From NCBI RefSeq assembly GCF_026342835.1, contig NZ_JAPEMI010000001.1, forward strand, positions 4,408,501 through 4,472,500: DNA of 64,000 nucleotides, read 5' to 3'. Source of the stretch: Streptomyces sp. NBC_00154. GTDB taxonomy: Bacteria; Actinomycetota; Actinomycetes; Streptomycetales; Streptomycetaceae. The position numbers were made by a program, and so were the translations under genes. A model generated the notes under the pieces. The model worked only from the letters and a program-made list of their open reading frames with translations. It was not told the DNA's origin and did no database searches. Positions 36,283 through 44,817 of the stretch are shown one piece after another. Each line of letters starts with the position of its first letter. Position 1 is the first letter of the stretch.

Positions 36283-38898
36283 TCAGAGGTCGGCCCCCGC
36301 CTCCGCGTCACACGCCTGCGCCCGCAGCGCCCGTGCCAGATCGTCCCGTGCCTCCAGCACCAGTCGACGCAAGGCCGGCGCCGCATCCGCATGCGCCTCC
36401 AGCCAGGCGTCCGTCGCGGCCAGCGTCGCCGGGTCGTCCTGCAGCGCCGGGAACAGCCCCTTCACCACGGACATCCCGATCTGGATCGACCGCTCGGCCC
36501 AGACCCGTTCGATCGCATCGAAGTACCGGGCTGCGTACGGCGCCAGCAGCTCCCGCTGCGACGACTGCCCGAACCCCGCGATCGTCGCCTCCACCAGCGC
36601 GTTGGACAGCGCGTCCGACTCCACCACGGCCGCCCACGCCTGCGCCTTGACCGCAGCCGACGGCCGCGAGGCCAGGCACCGCACCTGGTGCCGCTTGCCG
36701 GACGCCGTGTCGTCCCGGGTCAGTTCGGCATTGATCACAGACTCGTCGGCGACCCCGTGCGCGGCCAGCGCGGACAGGAACGCCCACCGCAGCTCCTGGT
36801 CGACCTCCAGCCCGTCGATCCGCGCGGACTCCCCCAGCAGCGAGGACAGCAGCTGGAAGTCCGCGTCCGAGTCCGCGACCGTCGCGAAGAACCGCGCCCA
36901 TGCCAACTGGTGCTCGCTCCCCGGCTCGGCGATCCGGAGCTCCCGCAGCGCACCCTCGGCCAGCGCCCGCCCGCCCTCCTCACGCCACCCGGGGGCGGCG
37001 TAGTGGACGAGCGCCGTCCGGGTCCAGGCGTGCAGCATCTGCAGGACGCCGATGTCGGTCTCCTGGCCGGAGAAGGCCAGCACGAGCGAGATGAAGTCCT
37101 GGGCCGGCATCAGCCCGTCCCGCGTCAGATTCCACAGCGCGGACCAGCACAGCGCCCGCGCCAACGGGTCGGTGATGTCCCCGAGGTGCGCGCGCAGGGT
37201 GGCGAGGGACGCCTCGTCGAAGCGGACCTTGCAGTACGTGAGGTCGTCGTCGTTGACGAGGATCAGCTCGGGCCGCTCCAGACCGGCCAGCGCGGCGACC
37301 ACCGTGCGCGGCCCCGCGACATCCACCTCGGCGCGCGCGTACCGCACCAGGTCGCCGCGGGTCGTGCGGCGGTACAGACCGACCGCGACCCGGTGCGGCC
37401 GCAGCTCGGGGTGCGAATCGGCGGCCTCCTGGAGGACCGCCAGCTCGGTGATCCGGTCCGCCGCGCCGTACGTCACCACCGGCGTCAGCGAGTTGACGCC
37501 GGCAGTCTGCAGCCACGACCGCGACCAGGTGACCATGTCCCGCCCGGATGTCTCGGCCAGCACCGACAGCAGGTCGCCCAGCTGCGTGTTGCCGTACGCA
37601 TGCTTCTTGAAGTAGCGCCGGGCACCCTCCAGGAACGCGTCCCGTCCCGCGTAGGCCACCAGCTGCTTCAGCACCGACGCACCCTTGGCGTACGTGATGC
37701 CGTCGAAGTTCAGCTTGGCGTCCTCCAGGTCACGGATGTCGGCCGTGATCGGGTGTGTGGACGGCAGCTGGTCGGCACGGTACGCCCAGGACTTGCGGTT
37801 GTTGGCGAAGGTGATCCAGCCGTCCTTGAAGCGGGTCGACTCCACCATGGCGAAGACGCCCATGAAGTCGGCGAACGACTCCTTCAGCCACAGGTCGTCC
37901 CACCACTGCATGGTGACGAGGTCGCCGAACCACATGTGGGCCATCTCGTGCAGGATGACGTTGGCACGGCTCTCGTACGACGCCTGCGTCACCTTGCCGC
38001 GGAAGATGTACTCCTCGCGGAACGTGACGCAGCCCGGGTTCTCCATCGCGCCGAGGTTGTACTCGGGCACGAACGCCTGGTCGTACTTCCCGAACGGGTA
38101 CGGGTAGTCGAAGTTGTCGTGGAAGAAGTCCAGGCCCTGCTTGGTGACGAGGAAGATGTCGTCCGCGTCGAAGTGCCGGGCGAGGCCCTTGCGGCAGAGC
38201 GCGCCGAGCGGGATGTCCAGCGTCGTGCCGTCGTCGAAGGTACGGCTGTACGAGTCGGTCACATAGTGGTACGGACCGGCGACGACCGCTGTGATGTACG
38301 TCGAGATCGGCTTCGTCTCGGCGAACCGCCAGACTCCGCCGTCGCGGGACTCCTCGGCCCCGTTGCTCCAGACCGTCCACCCCTCGGGCGCCGTCACCTC
38401 GAAGCGGAAGGGAGCCTTCAGGTCGGGTTGCTCGAAGTTCGCGAAGACGCGCCGCGCGTCGGCCGGCTCGTACTGCGTGTAGAGGTAGACCTCGCCGTCC
38501 TCCGGGTCGACGAACCGGTGCATGCCTTCGCCGGTCCGGCTGTACGCGCACTGCGCGTCGACCACCAGGACGTTCTCGCCCTCCGGCAGACCGTCCAGCG
38601 CCACCCGCGTCCCGTCGAAGACGACGGCGGGGTCGAGCGCCTGCCCGTTCAGGGTCACCGAGGTCACGCTCGGCGCCAGCAGATCCGCGAACGTCGACGC
38701 CCCCGCCCGCGCGGAGCGGAACCGGATCGTGGTCACCGAGCGGAAGGTCCGGGGATCGGCCGGCCGGTCCCCGCCGTCCCCGCCGCCCTCGGGATCACCG
38801 ATCGCGGACCGCAGGTCGAGCACGACGTCGTATCCGTCGACGGTCAGCAGCTCGGCCCGCTCGTGGGCTTCGTCGCGGGACAGGTTTTGACCGGGCAC
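36283..38898 (-). CDS. pepN: Aminopeptidase N (M1 family), intact paralogue
   Basis: An 871-residue cytosolic zinc metallo-aminopeptidase. The N-terminal beta domain begins VPGQNLSRDEAHERAELL. The exopeptidase motif is GAMENPG and the zinc site is H317-E318-x2-H321 in HEMAHMWFGDL, with the third ligand in the KESFAD motif. A helical C-terminal domain completes the family length. The GTG start at 38898 has AAAGGAG 8 nt upstream, matching the start of the frameshifted paralogue at 29519. An Asp/Gly/Pro-rich insertion (residues 38-55) distinguishes it from that paralogue. It may cover the function lost in the frameshifted copy. Confidence 0.95.
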   Translation of the reverse strand: MPGQNLSRDEAHERAELLTVDGYDVVLDLRSAIGDPEGGGDGGDRPADPRTFRSVTTIRFRSARAGASTFADLLAPSVTSVTLNGQALDPAVVFDGTRVALDGLPEGENVLVVDAQCAYSRTGEGMHRFVDPEDGEVYLYTQYEPADARRVFANFEQPDLKAPFRFEVTAPEGWTVWSNGAEESRDGGVWRFAETKPISTYITAVVAGPYHYVTDSYSRTFDDGTTLDIPLGALCRKGLARHFDADDIFLVTKQGLDFFHDNFDYPYPFGKYDQAFVPEYNLGAMENPGCVTFREEYIFRGKVTQASYESRANVILHEMAHMWFGDLVTMQWWDDLWLKESFADFMGVFAMVESTRFKDGWITFANNRKSWAYRADQLPSTHPITADIRDLEDAKLNFDGITYAKGASVLKQLVAYAGRDAFLEGARRYFKKHAYGNTQLGDLLSVLAETSGRDMVTWSRSWLQTAGVNSLTPVVTYGAADRITELAVLQEAADSHPELRPHRVAVGLYRRTTRGDLVRYARAEVDVAGPRTVVAALAGLERPELILVNDDDLTYCKVRFDEASLATLRAHLGDITDPLARALCWSALWNLTRDGLMPAQDFISLVLAFSGQETDIGVLQMLHAWTRTALVHYAAPGWREEGGRALAEGALRELRIAEPGSEHQLAWARFFATVADSDADFQLLSSLLGESARIDGLEVDQELRWAFLSALAAHGVADESVINAELTRDDTASGKRHQVRCLASRPSAAVKAQAWAAVVESDALSNALVEATIAGFGQSSQRELLAPYAARYFDAIERVWAERSIQIGMSVVKGLFPALQDDPATLAATDAWLEAHADAAPALRRLVLEARDDLARALRAQACDAEAGADL

Positions 38899-39029
38899 AG
38901 GTGCACTCCTTTGTGTCACGTTCGAACAGTTTGATCCTCCCATGTGCCTCCCGGCCCGGGCGCGCGGGAATGGCAGGGCCGTTCGGCGGTGTTCTCGCGC
39001 ACAGGTGCGATCGCCTCTTGAGGAGAGAC

Positions 39030-39680
39030 ATGTCTGAGAACGCCACGGTGAACGGCAAGACGCCCGCCGATTTCTGGTTCGACCCGCTCTGTCCCTGGGC
39101 GTGGATGACCTCGCGCTGGATGCTGGAGGTGGAGAAGGTCCGCGACGTCGAGGTCCGCTGGCATGTGATGAGCCTTGCCGTCCTCAACGAGAACAGGCTC
39201 GACGAGCTGCCCGACGAGTACCGCGACATGCTCGAGACCAAGGCCTGGGGCCCGGTCCGCGTCGTCGTCGCCGCCCAGCAGAAGCACGGCGACGACATCG
39301 TCGGTCCGCTGTACACCGCGCTCGGCACCCGCTTCCACAACCAGGGCGAGGGCCCCACCCGTGAGGCGATCGTGGCGGCGCTCGAAGACGTCGGTCTGCC
39401 GGCCGAGCTCGCGGAGTACGCCGACTCGGACACATACGACGCGGAGCTCCGCGCCTCCCACCAGGAGGGCATCGACAAGGTCGGCCAGGACGTCGGCACG
39501 CCGGTCATCGCCGTGCCGGGCTCCGACGGCGAGCAGGTCGCCTTCTTCGGCCCGGTGGTCACCCCTGCCCCGAAGGGCGAGGAGGCGGCGAAGCTGTGGG
39601 ACGGCACGCTGCTGGTGGCGTCGATCCCCGGCTTCTACGAGATCAAGCGGACCCGGACGCAGGGCCCGATCTTCGACTGA
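39030..39680 (+). CDS. DsbA-fold oxidoreductase, mycothiol-dependent nitroreductase Rv2466c type
   Basis: A 216-residue thioredoxin-fold protein related to the mycobacterial mycothiol-dependent reductase Rv2466c. The active-site segment FWFDPLCPWAW lies near residue 20; the first Cys of the CPWx motif is present but the second position is Ala, so it should work by a monothiol, mycothiol-linked mechanism. A helical insertion and the cis-Pro motif GTPVIAVPG complete the DsbA fold. ATG 39030 has an AGGAG site 5 nt upstream. Confidence 0.85.
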   Translation: MSENATVNGKTPADFWFDPLCPWAWMTSRWMLEVEKVRDVEVRWHVMSLAVLNENRLDELPDEYRDMLETKAWGPVRVVVAAQQKHGDDIVGPLYTALGTRFHNQGEGPTREAIVAALEDVGLPAELAEYADSDTYDAELRASHQEGIDKVGQDVGTPVIAVPGSDGEQVAFFGPVVTPAPKGEEAAKLWDGTLLVASIPGFYEIKRTRTQGPIFD

Positions 39681-39690
39681 CGTACCCACC

Positions 39691-39727
39691 CGGTGCGGGT
39701 TCCGGCCACCGTCCGGAACCCGCACCG
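39691..39727 (+). terminator. 15-bp stem terminator
   Basis: CGGTGCGGGTTCCGG (39691-39705) pairs perfectly with 39713-39727 just past the oxidoreductase stop. The remaining 240 nt up to 39968 show no supported gene. Confidence 0.88.
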
Positions 39728-39968
39728 TGATGCGTCACGCGTACAGCTGGGCGGGCTTCGTCAGGCGCCCTGCCACTCGATGGAGCGTCCGGACGGGGCC
39801 GGCCATCGACTCCGCAGGGGCAACAGCCGGGCGGTTCAGCGGAGTTCGTGGCGGTCCGCACGCTGATTTGGCGACCGGTAGCGGATGGTCGTCCTCCGGA
39901 TTGTGGTGCCCCGCGGCCACGTCGTGGTGCTCGGTCTCGAGACAGGTGAAATTCGCCGCGCGGTGGTT

Positions 39969-40787
39969 TCACCGGAAGGACTCGGCGGCGCGTGCGGCCC
40001 AGTCGGCGAAGGTGCGCGGCGCGCGGCCGAGGATCTGCTCGACGTCGGGGCTGACCTTCTGCTCCGCCGCCAGTGGCTCACCGAGGATGCCGAGCGTGCC
40101 CTCCACCACCGGCTCGGGCATGAACTGCAGCATCTGCGCGCGGGCCTCCTCGCGGGTCTGCTCGACGAATCGGACCGGAGTGTCCAGTGCGCCGCCGATC
40201 GCCTCGGCCCGTTCCCGCTGGGTGACCGGCGCGGGCCCGGTCAGTTCGTACGTACGGCCCGCGTGGCCGGCCTCGCGCAGGACCACGGCCGCGACCTCGG
40301 CGACATCCGCCGGGTCGACGGTGGGCAGCCCGACGTCGCCGAAGGGTGCGGCAACTGTGCGCTGCGTACGGATCGACTCGGCCCACGCGAAGGTGTTGGA
40401 GTTCAGGCCGCCGGACCGCAGGACCGTCCATGCGAGACCCGGCCGGCGGACGGCCTCCTCGAACGCCCCCGGGTGACGGTAGGCCTCCGGCCGCGTCCCG
40501 ACCCCCAGGGAGGAGAGCAGGACGACGCGCCGGACCCCGCCGGCCGCTGCGATGTCGATGATGCCCTGCGGGTCGTCGCCCGCGACGAGCAGGAACAGTG
40601 CGTCGGCGCCGTCCAGCGCGGTGCGCAGGCTCTCCGGATCGGCGAGATCGGCCCGCTGGTGCCGTACGCCGTCGGGCAGCTGCGCCGGAGGCCGCCGGGA
40701 GACGGCCGCCACCTGTTCACCGGCCGAGGCAAGGATCCGCACGAGTTCCCGTCCGACGTTTCCGGTCGCACCCGTTGCAACGATCAT
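39969..40787 (-). CDS. NmrA-type NAD(P)H-binding reductase
   Basis: A 272-residue atypical short-chain dehydrogenase/NmrA family protein. The N-terminal Rossmann motif is GATGNVGRELVR (residues 6-17) and the central region contains LFLLVAGDDPQGIIDIA. It lacks the YxxxK pair of classical SDRs, as expected for this quinone-oxidoreductase-like or regulator-like group. It diverges from the TetR gene, with which it shares an operator region, so it is the probable target of that repressor. Confidence 0.9.
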   Translation of the reverse strand: MIVATGATGNVGRELVRILASAGEQVAAVSRRPPAQLPDGVRHQRADLADPESLRTALDGADALFLLVAGDDPQGIIDIAAAGGVRRVVLLSSLGVGTRPEAYRHPGAFEEAVRRPGLAWTVLRSGGLNSNTFAWAESIRTQRTVAAPFGDVGLPTVDPADVAEVAAVVLREAGHAGRTYELTGPAPVTQRERAEAIGGALDTPVRFVEQTREEARAQMLQFMPEPVVEGTLGILGEPLAAEQKVSPDVEQILGRAPRTFADWAARAAESFR

Positions 40788-40803
40788 GAGAACCCCATGT
40801 GTT

Positions 40804-40819
40804 AGTTAGTTGACTGACT
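40804..40819. promoter_or_regulatory. TetR operator, copy 1
   Basis: AGTTAGTTGACTGACT is an AGTnAGT...ACTnACT palindrome in the 80-nt gap between the divergent reductase and TetR genes. Confidence 0.65.
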
Positions 40820-40857
40820 TAGATGCGACGATAGCCGGTCGCCCGTCGCACGTCTAC

Positions 40858-40877
40858 AGTTAGTCAGGTGACTCACT
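40858..40877. promoter_or_regulatory. TetR operator, copy 2
   Basis: A second AGTnAGT-6-ACTnACT palindrome covers the GTG start codon of the TetR gene (40868), so binding would block transcription or translation initiation directly. Confidence 0.65.
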
Positions 40878-41470
40878 CAAAAGGCGTCCGGCAATCACCG
40901 GGCAAGCGGGAAAGGCTGGCGGCCGCCGCGGCCCGGGTACTTCACGAGCAAGGTGTCGAACAGACCACGATTGCCGACATCGCACGAGCGGCCGACGTCC
41001 CGTTGGGAAACGTCTACTACTACTTCAAGACCAAGGATCAGCTCGTCGAGGCGGCGATCGACGCACATGCGCAGAGCCTGAAGTCGATGATCGGTGTGCT
41101 CGACGAGCTTCCCGCGCCCCAGGACCGACTGAAGGCACTCCTGAACGGCTGGGTCGAGCAGCGCGAGCTCACGGCTCAGTACGGCTGTCCTACCGGGACC
41201 ATGGCCTCGGAACTCGACAAGCGGGCCGACGGCCTCGACCTGTCGGTCGCCAAGGTCATTCAGGCGCTGCTCGACTGGGTCGAGCAGCAGTTCCGGGCGA
41301 TGGGCCGCAGTGACTCCCGTGAACTCGCGGTCGCCTTGATCGCCGCCTACCAGGGGATCTCGCTGCTCACCAACACCTTCCGGGACCCCGACCTGATGGC
41401 CGCCGAAGGACGTCGGCTGGAACGCTGGATCGACTCGCTTCCCAATCTGGAAGTCAAGCGGCATGAGTGA
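40868..41470 (+). CDS. TetR/AcrR family transcriptional regulator
   Basis: A 200-residue TetR regulator. The N-terminal helix-turn-helix (residues 15-60) contains TTIADIARAADVPLGNVYYYF; a helical ligand/dimer domain follows. It diverges from the NmrA-type reductase and has two similar palindromes in and around its promoter, implying autoregulation and control of the reductase. The last few codons overlap the 3' end of the IS110 transposase frame by 17 nt, so the C-terminus may have been altered slightly by the insertion. Confidence 0.93.
   Translation: MTHSKGVRQSPGKRERLAAAAARVLHEQGVEQTTIADIARAADVPLGNVYYYFKTKDQLVEAAIDAHAQSLKSMIGVLDELPAPQDRLKALLNGWVEQRELTAQYGCPTGTMASELDKRADGLDLSVAKVIQALLDWVEQQFRAMGRSDSRELAVALIAAYQGISLLTNTFRDPDLMAAEGRRLERWIDSLPNLEVKRHE
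41438..41447. repeat. 10-bp direct repeat near the IS110 left boundary
   Basis: CTTCCCAATC here also occurs at 44656-44665, in the non-coding part upstream of the transposase. The left copy lies in the tetR end; the boundary of the element is not fixed. Confidence 0.4.
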
Positions 41471-42112
41471 CTGGGGGTATGACGTCGTAGCACCGTCGGT
41501 CACGGATCAGGGCCCAGAAGACGTTGACGCGGCGGCGGGCGAGTGCGAGCACGGCCTGGATGTGACGTTTACCCTCGGCTCGCTTTCTGTCGTAAAAGCG
41601 GCGCGAGTTGGGGTCGCAGCGGATGCTGATCAGCGCGGAGGTGTAGAAGACGCGTTGCAGGCCGCGGTGGTACTGCTGTGGCCGGTGCAGGTTGCCGTGG
41701 GACTTCCCCGAGTCGTGCGGGGCAGGGGCCAGGCCGGCGAAGGCAGCCAGGCGGTCCGGGGTGGCGAAGGATGCCATGTCGCTCCCCACAGCGGCCAGGA
41801 ACTCCGCTCCCAGCAGAGCGCCGATTCCCGGCATGCTGGTGATCACGTCGGCGAGTTCGTGGCGGCGAAACCGGCCCTCGATGAGCTTGTCGATCTCCGC
41901 GATCTTCTCGTTGAGGGCGATCACCTCCTCGACCAGTGCCCGCACCATCGCCGCGATGGCCGCTTCGCCGGGGACGGCGGTGTGTTGCCGCTCGGCGGCC
42001 TCGACCCCCGCGGTGGCGAGGTCATGGGCGTTGCGGACCTTGCGGGCGGACAGCCACTTGGCCAGGCGGCTCACACCCACGCGGCGGATCGATGCCGGAG
42101 TCTGGTAGCCCG
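41454..42112 (-). pseudogene. IS110-family transposase, C-terminal part
   Basis: The 3' exon-like half of an IS110-type transposase, separated from its 5' half (44045-44576) by the group II intron. It encodes about 219 residues from the middle of LLTGYQTP onward. It includes the helix-hairpin-helix region (SMPGIGALLGAEFLAAVG), FAGLAP and the Transposase_20 serine region FYTSALISI. Joining 44576-44045 to 42112-41454 gives one uninterrupted 396-residue frame, so the gene was intact before intron insertion. Because the intron is on the opposite strand, splicing cannot repair the transposase mRNA. Confidence 0.9.
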
Positions 42113-42695
42113 GTGTGTCCTGAACATGAATGGGAGTTGATAGTAGGGCAGCTTCTGGAAATGGTGCTGTGCGAGAGATGAAGGATTTCGGCCCTTCGGA
42201 GTCGCCCTGTGGGGGGAGGCTTCAAACCACCTCATGCCGCATTAGCTGAAGACTGTTGTGGTGAGCGATGAGGAAAAGGCATCCAAGAGATGTCAGGTAG
42301 GGACTGGGAAGACGAGCGCAAGCGAATCGCTGCTGACGTGTCGAAAACAGAACAGACGACATCGAAACCGAGGCGCTCTGGCTTGTCTCGGGATAAGCCT
42401 GACGGGAGCCCACCTACTGGTCAGGCGGTGTCCGGCATGAAGGCGACGTGAGCCCAGTCTGCCGCTCTCGCGTGGAACAGGAGAAGGCGCGCTCCGACAC
42501 TGCCCACCCAGCACGGGTGGCGAGAGGGAGTGCCCCAAGCGGCCGAAACCGCAAGGGGTTGAGTACCGATGCGGGGTGCGCCGGCGGACCGGCTCGTAGT
42601 AGTGCTGAAGCCTCTGTAATGGGGGTGGAGCGAAGGGGCCGGGTCGTCCGTGACCGAGTGTGTCGTATCAACCAGAGGTATCTGGGAGGAATTCG

Positions 42696-43958
42696 ATGGG
42701 CCGGTTGATGTCACAGACCAAGCCGTTCGATATCTCGAAGTGGGAAGTGAAGGAGGCGTGGGAGGAAGTCAGGGCGAACAAGGGCGCCCCGGGCGTGGAT
42801 GGCGAGTCCATCGATGAGTTCGAGAAGGACCTGAGGAACAACCTCTACAAGGTCTGGAACCGAATGTCGTCGGGCTCGTACTTTCCGTCTCCGGTGCGCG
42901 CGGTGGAGATTCCCAAGCCCCACGGCGGTGGCATGCGGATGCTCGGTATTCCGTGCGTCGCTGACCGGGTGGCGCAGACCGTGGTGGCACGGCATCTGAT
43001 GCGACGAGTGGATCCCATTTTCCACCCGGACAGCTACGGATACCGGCCCGGACGGTCCGCGCTGGACGCGGTCGGGGCCTGCCGGGAACGCTGCTGGAAG
43101 CGCGACTGGGTCGTCGAGTTCGACATCCGGAAGTTCTTCGACAGCGTCCGGTGGGACCTGCTGGTCAAGGCGGTGGAAGCGCACACCGACGCCGTCTGGG
43201 TGAACTTGTATGTACGGCGATGGCTCGCCGCGCCTCTGCAACTGCCCGACGGCAACCTGCTGGAACGGGAACGCGGAACGCCTCAGGGCGCCCCGGTGTC
43301 TCCCGTGCTGGCGAACCTGTTCCTGCACTACGCGTTCGACATGTGGATGAGCCGGGAGTTCCCGTCTGTCACCTTCGAACGCTATGCGGACGACGCGGTG
43401 CTGCACTGCGTCACCGAGCGCCAGGCCCGCCAGGTGCTGGCCGCGCTCCGGAGCAGGATGGAAGAGGTCGGGCTGGAACTGCACCCGGCCAAGACCCGGA
43501 TCGTGTACTGCCGGGACGCGAAGCGCCAGAGCTCCCACGAGCATATGGAGTTCACGTTCCTCGGCTACACATTCCGCGCCAGAGCAAGCCGGACCCGGAG
43601 TGGGCAGACGTTCCTGTCATTCTCCCCGGCAATCAGCAAGGAAGCCCTGAAGAAGATCAGTGCGGAGGTCCGCTCCTGGCGGCTGCAACACCGCACCGGT
43701 TCGACTTTCACGGACCTCGCACGGCGGATCAATCCCGTCGTTGCGGGCTGGCTCAACTACTACGGCCGGTACGGCCGTTGGGTGTTGATCCCGTTCCTTC
43801 AGCGAATCAACGCCTACTTGGTTCGCTGGATCCGCAGAAAGTACCGTCGGCTGGCGCCGTTGCGGAAGGCCATTGCGAAGCTCCAGGAGATCGCCCAGCG
43901 GTACCCGCGGATGTTCGCGCACTGGCCGGACACGACACTCGCCGCATTGGCCTGGTGA
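42696..43958 (+). CDS. ltrA: Group II intron reverse transcriptase/maturase
   Basis: A 420-residue intron-encoded protein that assists splicing and copies intron RNA into DNA at the target. The reverse transcriptase fingers and palm run through residues 20-290: IPKPHGGGMRMLGIP, YGYRPGRSALDA, FDIRKFFDSV, TPQGAPVSPVLANLFL and the catalytic YADD at 230-233. The maturase (X/thumb) region follows (GWLNYYGRYGR). The protein ends in TTLAALAW with no HNH endonuclease domain, so it probably retrohomes using nascent strands rather than cutting the second strand itself. ATG 42696 has a GGGAGGA site. Confidence 0.95.
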   Translation: MGRLMSQTKPFDISKWEVKEAWEEVRANKGAPGVDGESIDEFEKDLRNNLYKVWNRMSSGSYFPSPVRAVEIPKPHGGGMRMLGIPCVADRVAQTVVARHLMRRVDPIFHPDSYGYRPGRSALDAVGACRERCWKRDWVVEFDIRKFFDSVRWDLLVKAVEAHTDAVWVNLYVRRWLAAPLQLPDGNLLERERGTPQGAPVSPVLANLFLHYAFDMWMSREFPSVTFERYADDAVLHCVTERQARQVLAALRSRMEEVGLELHPAKTRIVYCRDAKRQSSHEHMEFTFLGYTFRARASRTRSGQTFLSFSPAISKEALKKISAEVRSWRLQHRTGSTFTDLARRINPVVAGWLNYYGRYGRWVLIPFLQRINAYLVRWIRRKYRRLAPLRKAIAKLQEIAQRYPRMFAHWPDTTLAALAW

Positions 43959-43970
43959 TCAGGATGACAA

Positions 43971-44044
43971 GAGCGGAGTGACGAGAGATTGTCACGCTCC
44001 GTTCTGTGGGAGCCCGGGGGTGAGATTCCCCCGGGCGACCCGAC
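43971..44044 (+). ncRNA. Group II intron domains V and VI
   Basis: Domain V (43971-44004) folds exactly as expected: an 8-bp lower stem GAGCGGAG/CTCCGTTC including the AGC triad, a 2-nt CG bulge, a 6-bp upper stem TGACGA/TTGTCA and a GAGA tetraloop, 34 nt in all. Domain VI (44005-44044) has an AGCCCGGGGG/CCCCCGGGC stem with an unpaired A near the 3' side as the likely branch point. The intron ends in GAC. Confidence 0.9.
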
Positions 44045-44576
44045 TCAGCAGCACCAGCGGCCCCTTGGTGGTCACATCCAGCGCACGTTCCAGCGCGGGG
44101 AACATGCTGGTCAGCGTTCCGCGCAGGCGGTTGATCGCTCGGTTGCGGTCGCAGGCGAGGTCGGTGCGGCGGGCCGTGAACAGCTTGAGCTCGATGGTCG
44201 CCTCGTCGCTGGGCCGCATGGGCTTCAGATCGCGGCGGACACGAGCCTGGTCGGCGATGACGAGCGCGTCGCGGGCATCGGTCTTGCCCTCGCCCCGGTA
44301 GCCATCGGTGGCACGGTTGACCGCGCGGCCGGGGATGTAGAGCAGTTCCTGCCCGTGGTTGACCAGCAGAGCGATCAGCAGTGCGGCCCCGCCGTCCGCC
44401 ATGTCCACCGCCCAGGTCACCTCGTCCGCGAGGGCGAGGACGTCGGCGAGGAGCTGGAGGAGATCCGGCTCGTCGTTGGCCACCCGGCGCGACAGCAGCT
44501 TGGTGCCGTCGGCGTCGAGAACGAGGCAGTGGTGGTGGGTCTTGCCGCTGTCGACTCCGGCCCATATCCGGCTCAT
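44045..44576 (-). pseudogene. IS110-family transposase, N-terminal part
   Basis: The 5' half of the split transposase (177 codons plus one base). It carries the RuvC-like DEDD domain: VDSGKTHHHC near residue 7, AVDMADGGAALL near residue 60 and KTDARDALVIADQ near residue 100. Without the intron it continues in frame into 42112-41454. On its own it reads into intron sequence and stops at 43992. The ATG at 44576 follows a GGGAG site. Confidence 0.9.
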
Positions 44577-44760
44577 CGCGCTCCCGAAGCTCGTCGTTGC
44601 AGTACGTACCACGGACGACCTCGCCGGCATTGCCTTACACAGCGACTTGTTCGCACTTCCCAATCAGCGGCCTGGTCGTCGTGGGGTGCTGGGCGGCGAA
44701 GCGAGTTCAGCCACGAACGGCAGCCGCCTGAAAGCCACACCCAGCACCCCTGGGTGACCC
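44577..44760 (-). ncRNA. Candidate IS110 bridge-RNA region
   Basis: IS110-group elements encode a structured bridge RNA in the non-coding end next to the transposase start. This stretch is the corresponding position. It contains an 11-bp inverted repeat (44683-44693 with 44740-44750, arm GGGGTGCTGGG) enclosing a 46-nt loop, plus the 10-bp match to the left flank. The exact RNA ends and guide loops were not determined. Confidence 0.35.
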
Positions 44761-44817
44761 AACCCTACGAATGGCTCGATCAACCCGTCCAAGAACGTAA
44801 GGCTCGCCTGACTGGGT

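Larger units (their letters stand above)
42113..44044 (+). mobile_element. Complete group II intron inserted antisense in an IS110 transposase gene
   Basis: A 1,932-nt retroelement with a GTGTG 5' end (42113-42117), a reverse transcriptase/maturase frame, a 34-nt domain V (43971-44004), a domain VI hairpin with a bulged A and an AC 3' end (44043-44044). The boundaries are fixed by the host gene: deleting exactly these bases joins CTGCTGA to CGGGCTAC on the minus strand and restores the transposase motif LLTGYQTP in frame. Domains I-IV occupy 42113-42695 and flank the ORF. All expected parts are present, so it could still be mobile. Confidence 0.92.

Noticed and set aside
36145..38934. 929-codon plus-strand frame opposite aminopeptidase N
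   Set aside because: It is the antisense reading of a well-supported M1 peptidase.
39728..39968. Possible small minus-strand ORF (61 codons) after the oxidoreductase
   Set aside because: No ribosome binding site, no domain and no typical codon bias.
42113..44044. Sense-strand intron that could splice out of the transposase mRNA
   Set aside because: The RT, domain V and both intron ends are on the plus strand while the transposase is on the minus strand.
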